Shown here: piece after piece, positions 5,018 to 6,919 of the stretch
How the letters are laid out: each line of letters begins with the position of its first letter
Position numbering within the stretch: the first letter of the stretch is position 1
From: an uncultured Acidimicrobiia bacterium
GTDB taxonomy: Bacteria; Actinomycetota; Acidimicrobiia; UBA5794
Reading direction: 5' to 3'
Length of the DNA stretch: 6,919 bases
NCBI GenBank assembly: GCA_905480055.1
Contig: CAJQOW010000120.1
Location: forward strand, 1-6,919
Notes under the pieces: model-generated
What the model was told of the DNA's origin: nothing
The model's input: the letters and a program-made list of their open reading frames with translations, nothing else
The model's database searches: none
Translations under genes and position numbers: made by a program

Positions 5018-5916
5018 CGGTCGAGGAATGACAGCGTGGCCGACGCGATCTGTGCCTGCGCTTCTTCGCGAGGAACGGTTGGATCGCCGTCTCCTGGTTG
5101 GTTCCCGTAGTCACCGAAGTAGCCGTGCACCGCTCCCACGACCGGCACGAAGGTCGTCTCGGGAGGAAGATCGGACGCCGTCTCCTCCACCTCCATCGGA
5201 TCGGTGAGCCCATCCTCGGTTCCGAACACCGACACCGCAGCCATGTCGGAAGTGTCCGACACGTCAGATGCGGGATAGGACGCCCACAGCACCAGGTCAC
5301 GCAAGGCCGGATCCTCGGCGGCGTTCCCTGCGGCGACAACACCTCCGAGCGAATGGCCTCCCACAGCCCACGCCACCTCGGGATGCTGTTCTGCCCACGA
5401 CGAGGCGAACCCGTTGGCGAAGAAGGCGATGCCGAGCGGTTGCTTGACGATGACTACCCGATGCCCTGCCTCTGCGAGCGGGTGGAGGATGCGCGCATAG
5501 GCCCTGGAGTCGACCCTCGCCCCTGGCTGGAACACCAGGCCAACACCGGATGCGCCTGCCACCGGTTCGAGGGTGATCCGTGAACTCGAAGAACTGACCT
5601 CGACCCGAGGAGTCGATTCCATGGCGTCCAAGGCCACCTGCGTGGCGCCGAACGGGGCGAGAATCCAGGCGCCGACCGTGGCGAGGATCAGCACCACCGC
5701 TCCCGGCACCGACAGCCACAGACGTCCACTGCTCTCAGGCTTCCAGAACGCCCATGCCAGTGCCAGCAACGATGCAATCAAGAACCCGACGTAGAAGACA
5801 AGGTACGACGGATGTCCGTTGACGATTGGGTCGAAGCTCCACGCCAGCACCCACACGATCACCACCGCGCAAATGACGGCGGGGATCACGAACGGTTTGC
5901 GAATCACATTCACCAT
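5014..5916 (-). CDS. Membrane-anchored alpha/beta hydrolase
   Basis: A 300-residue protein with three hydrophobic segments at about residues 8-27, 37-58 and 67-88, followed by a soluble alpha/beta-hydrolase domain (PF12695-like) from about 120 to 298. The catalytic triad can be proposed: nucleophile S189 in GGHSLGG, acid D235 in FGTEDGL, and base H264 in AVHGYFGDYG. The FQPGARVDSRAYARIL stretch near 129-144 and the FGDYGNQPGDGDPTVPREEAQAQI end are typical of this hydrolase group. With an odd number of membrane segments, the catalytic domain is expected outside the cytoplasm if the N-terminus is inside, but the topology is inference. The substrate, probably an ester or lipid-like molecule, is unknown. 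The ATG at 5916 has no Shine-Dalgarno. A possible -10 box TACGCT lies 8 bases upstream. The stop overlaps that of the ureohydrolase-fold gene. Confidence 0.88.
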   Translation of the reverse strand: MVNVIRKPFVIPAVICAVVIVWVLAWSFDPIVNGHPSYLVFYVGFLIASLLALAWAFWKPESSGRLWLSVPGAVVLILATVGAWILAPFGATQVALDAMESTPRVEVSSSSSRITLEPVAGASGVGLVFQPGARVDSRAYARILHPLAEAGHRVVIVKQPLGIAFFANGFASSWAEQHPEVAWAVGGHSLGGVVAAGNAAEDPALRDLVLWASYPASDVSDTSDMAAVSVFGTEDGLTDPMEVEETASDLPPETTFVPVVGAVHGYFGDYGNQPGDGDPTVPREEAQAQIASATLSFLDR

Positions 5917-5924
5917 GGAACGCG

Positions 5925-5930
5925 AGCGTA
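5925..5930 (-). promoter_or_regulatory. Possible -10 box of the alpha/beta hydrolase gene
   Basis: On the minus strand TACGCT (a TANNNT box) ends eight bases before the ATG at 5916. If used, the RNA would start at or within a base or two of the start codon. The 75-base gap to the upstream permease gene is short, so read-through from that gene is the alternative. No -35 element is convincing. Confidence 0.3.
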
Positions 5931-5991
5931 CCCACGCCGGGATGTCAGGAGGGCCACCAAGCCTGCAGACCCAGAGCCCCAGGGCAATCCA

Positions 5992-6919
5992 TCAATTGAC
6001 CAGCCACTGGACAGCCCGGGTCACCACACCGGGCTGTTCGAGATCGGGTGTGTGGACGAGGAGAGCTGGGCAATCGACGGACTCAGCGATCCGGTCGGCG
6101 AGGTCGGTGACGATGTGGAATCGGTGTGTGGGAGCACCCAGCACCACTAGGTTTGCGCCGCGTGACAGTTCGGTGAGCGTCTCGACCAGGTGCTCGGTGG
6201 GCCGCACCCTCTCGTCCCACGGCACCGACAGCGCTGACCCGAGCCGATCGTGATAGCTATGGATCACCTCGGTTTGGGCAGGAGGCGAATCAGGTGCAGT
6301 CAGGTGGACGAAACGGATACTTCCCCGTTCATGCCGTGCGATGTAGTCGGACAGCTCGATCTTCACCGGGTCATACGGTCCGCCCGTTCCCAAGATCGCG
6401 ATGGTGTCGATCGCATCAACCGAACGATTGCGCAGGAAAACCGAATCACAGGTGAGGTTCTCCCGCAACCAGTTCAGATCGCGCGCAATGTGCCTGGTCG
6501 CACGCAGCTCCTGTGGCATGTCTGCGATGAAGAGGTCCACGTCTTCACGCTCCACGAACGAGTGCACCATGCCGCGCCGGTCCTCGTCGGTGTAGGTCTG
6601 CACTGTCACCTCGATACCAAGCGACTCACACCAGGCTCGGTCCTCGGGCAGCGGCACCAGGCTTGCCGTGTCGGCGTCGAAGTTGATGATGTGGATGCGT
6701 CCGCCGTCTGGCCGAGTAAGCCGAACGGCAAGCCGGAACAGGGTTTCCTGGCGGCTCTGCCTGGTGGGCCTGCGGATCAGGAGGACCACATGGTCCCGCC
6801 CCGGCCTTGCAACAGCAGCCTCCGTCGCCGCCACCAGGTTGGCGTCCTCTCGAAGCCTGAGGGCATCCCTCGCTGCCGATTCCTTCACCGCACGCGACTG
6901 TCCAAACACGAGATACCAC
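5992..6919 (-). CDS. APC-type permease C-terminus with tandem universal-stress (Usp) domains, 5' partial
   Basis: The frame is open to the window edge, giving 308 residues that begin with WYLVFGQSRAVKES. That stretch resembles the end of the last membrane helix and the basic cytoplasmic exit of amino-acid/polyamine/organocation permeases that carry Usp domains. A GTG at 6909 could be read as a start for a stand-alone protein, but the hydrophobic WYLVFG lead-in argues for a longer gene. The visible part holds two Usp-like alpha/beta units: about residues 42-165 (DHVVLLIRRP to CDSVFLRNRS) and about 170-292 (DTIAILGTGGPYDPVKI to CPALLVHTP). The G-2x-G-9x-G-S/T ATP loop is not recognisable in VVLGAPTHRFHIVTDLADRI, so ATP binding is doubtful. 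Likely role: regulation of amino-acid uptake by the cytoplasmic domain. It ends with TGA 75 bases before the alpha/beta hydrolase start. Confidence 0.8.
   Translation of the reverse strand, partial: WYLVFGQSRAVKESAARDALRLREDANLVAATEAAVARPGRDHVVLLIRRPTRQSRQETLFRLAVRLTRPDGGRIHIINFDADTASLVPLPEDRAWCESLGIEVTVQTYTDEDRRGMVHSFVEREDVDLFIADMPQELRATRHIARDLNWLRENLTCDSVFLRNRSVDAIDTIAILGTGGPYDPVKIELSDYIARHERGSIRFVHLTAPDSPPAQTEVIHSYHDRLGSALSVPWDERVRPTEHLVETLTELSRGANLVVLGAPTHRFHIVTDLADRIAESVDCPALLVHTPDLEQPGVVTRAVQWLVN
6011..6037 (-). other. Inverted repeat inside the 3' end of the permease-Usp gene
   Basis: ACAGCCCGG (6011-6019) and CCGGGCTGT (6029-6037) form a perfect 9-bp stem with a 9-base loop. It lies within the last 16 or so codons of the gene, 17 bases before its TGA. 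No T-run follows on the minus strand. It might contribute to termination before the alpha/beta hydrolase gene or be chance in GC-rich coding sequence. Confidence 0.3.

Noticed and set aside
5555..5585. CCGGTTCGAGGGTGATCCG, resembling a tRNA T-arm
   Set aside because: It lies inside the alpha/beta hydrolase coding frame and no acceptor, D-arm or anticodon arm can be built around it.

Overview
This is a GC-rich, densely coded bacterial window with eight protein genes (two cut by the window edges) and no RNA genes. An F420/FMN-type PPOX reductase, an APC permease with C-terminal universal-stress domains, strong GC bias at codon third positions and start codons with little room for a leader all fit an actinobacterium. 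An Acidimicrobiia-like lineage is my guess from overall similarity and is not proven by any single marker.

Layout: (1) 1-984 (+) is the C-terminal two thirds or more of an MFS exporter. It converges on (2) a minus-strand pair, a PPOX-class oxidoreductase (1914-1489) followed by a COG4119-type NUDIX hydrolase (1442-981). (3) Divergent from that pair is a plus-strand pair, an imidazolonepropionase-like amidohydrolase (2020-3195) and a YjjG-like HAD phosphatase (3221-3934). (4) Bases 3935-4240 form the only long non-coding stretch. It carries a two-unit modular repeat with perfect hairpins. (5) 4241-5017 (+) encodes an arginase/ureohydrolase-fold protein with altered active-site positions. It converges on (6) a minus-strand membrane-anchored alpha/beta hydrolase (5916-5014). 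(7) Upstream of that, on the same strand, lies the C-terminal part of an APC-type permease with tandem Usp domains (window end to 5992).

The genes look like several short housekeeping or catabolic transcription units rather than one pathway. The amidohydrolase, ureohydrolase-fold protein, HAD phosphatase and amino-acid-type permease could all act on small nitrogen-containing metabolites, but that link is inference. PPOX and NUDIX resemble a general redox/sanitising pair. I see no defence system, integrase, transposase or CRISPR array. The points most worth a second look are the modular hairpin repeat, the altered ureohydrolase active site, and two convergent gene ends that both share one CTAG for their opposing stop codons.
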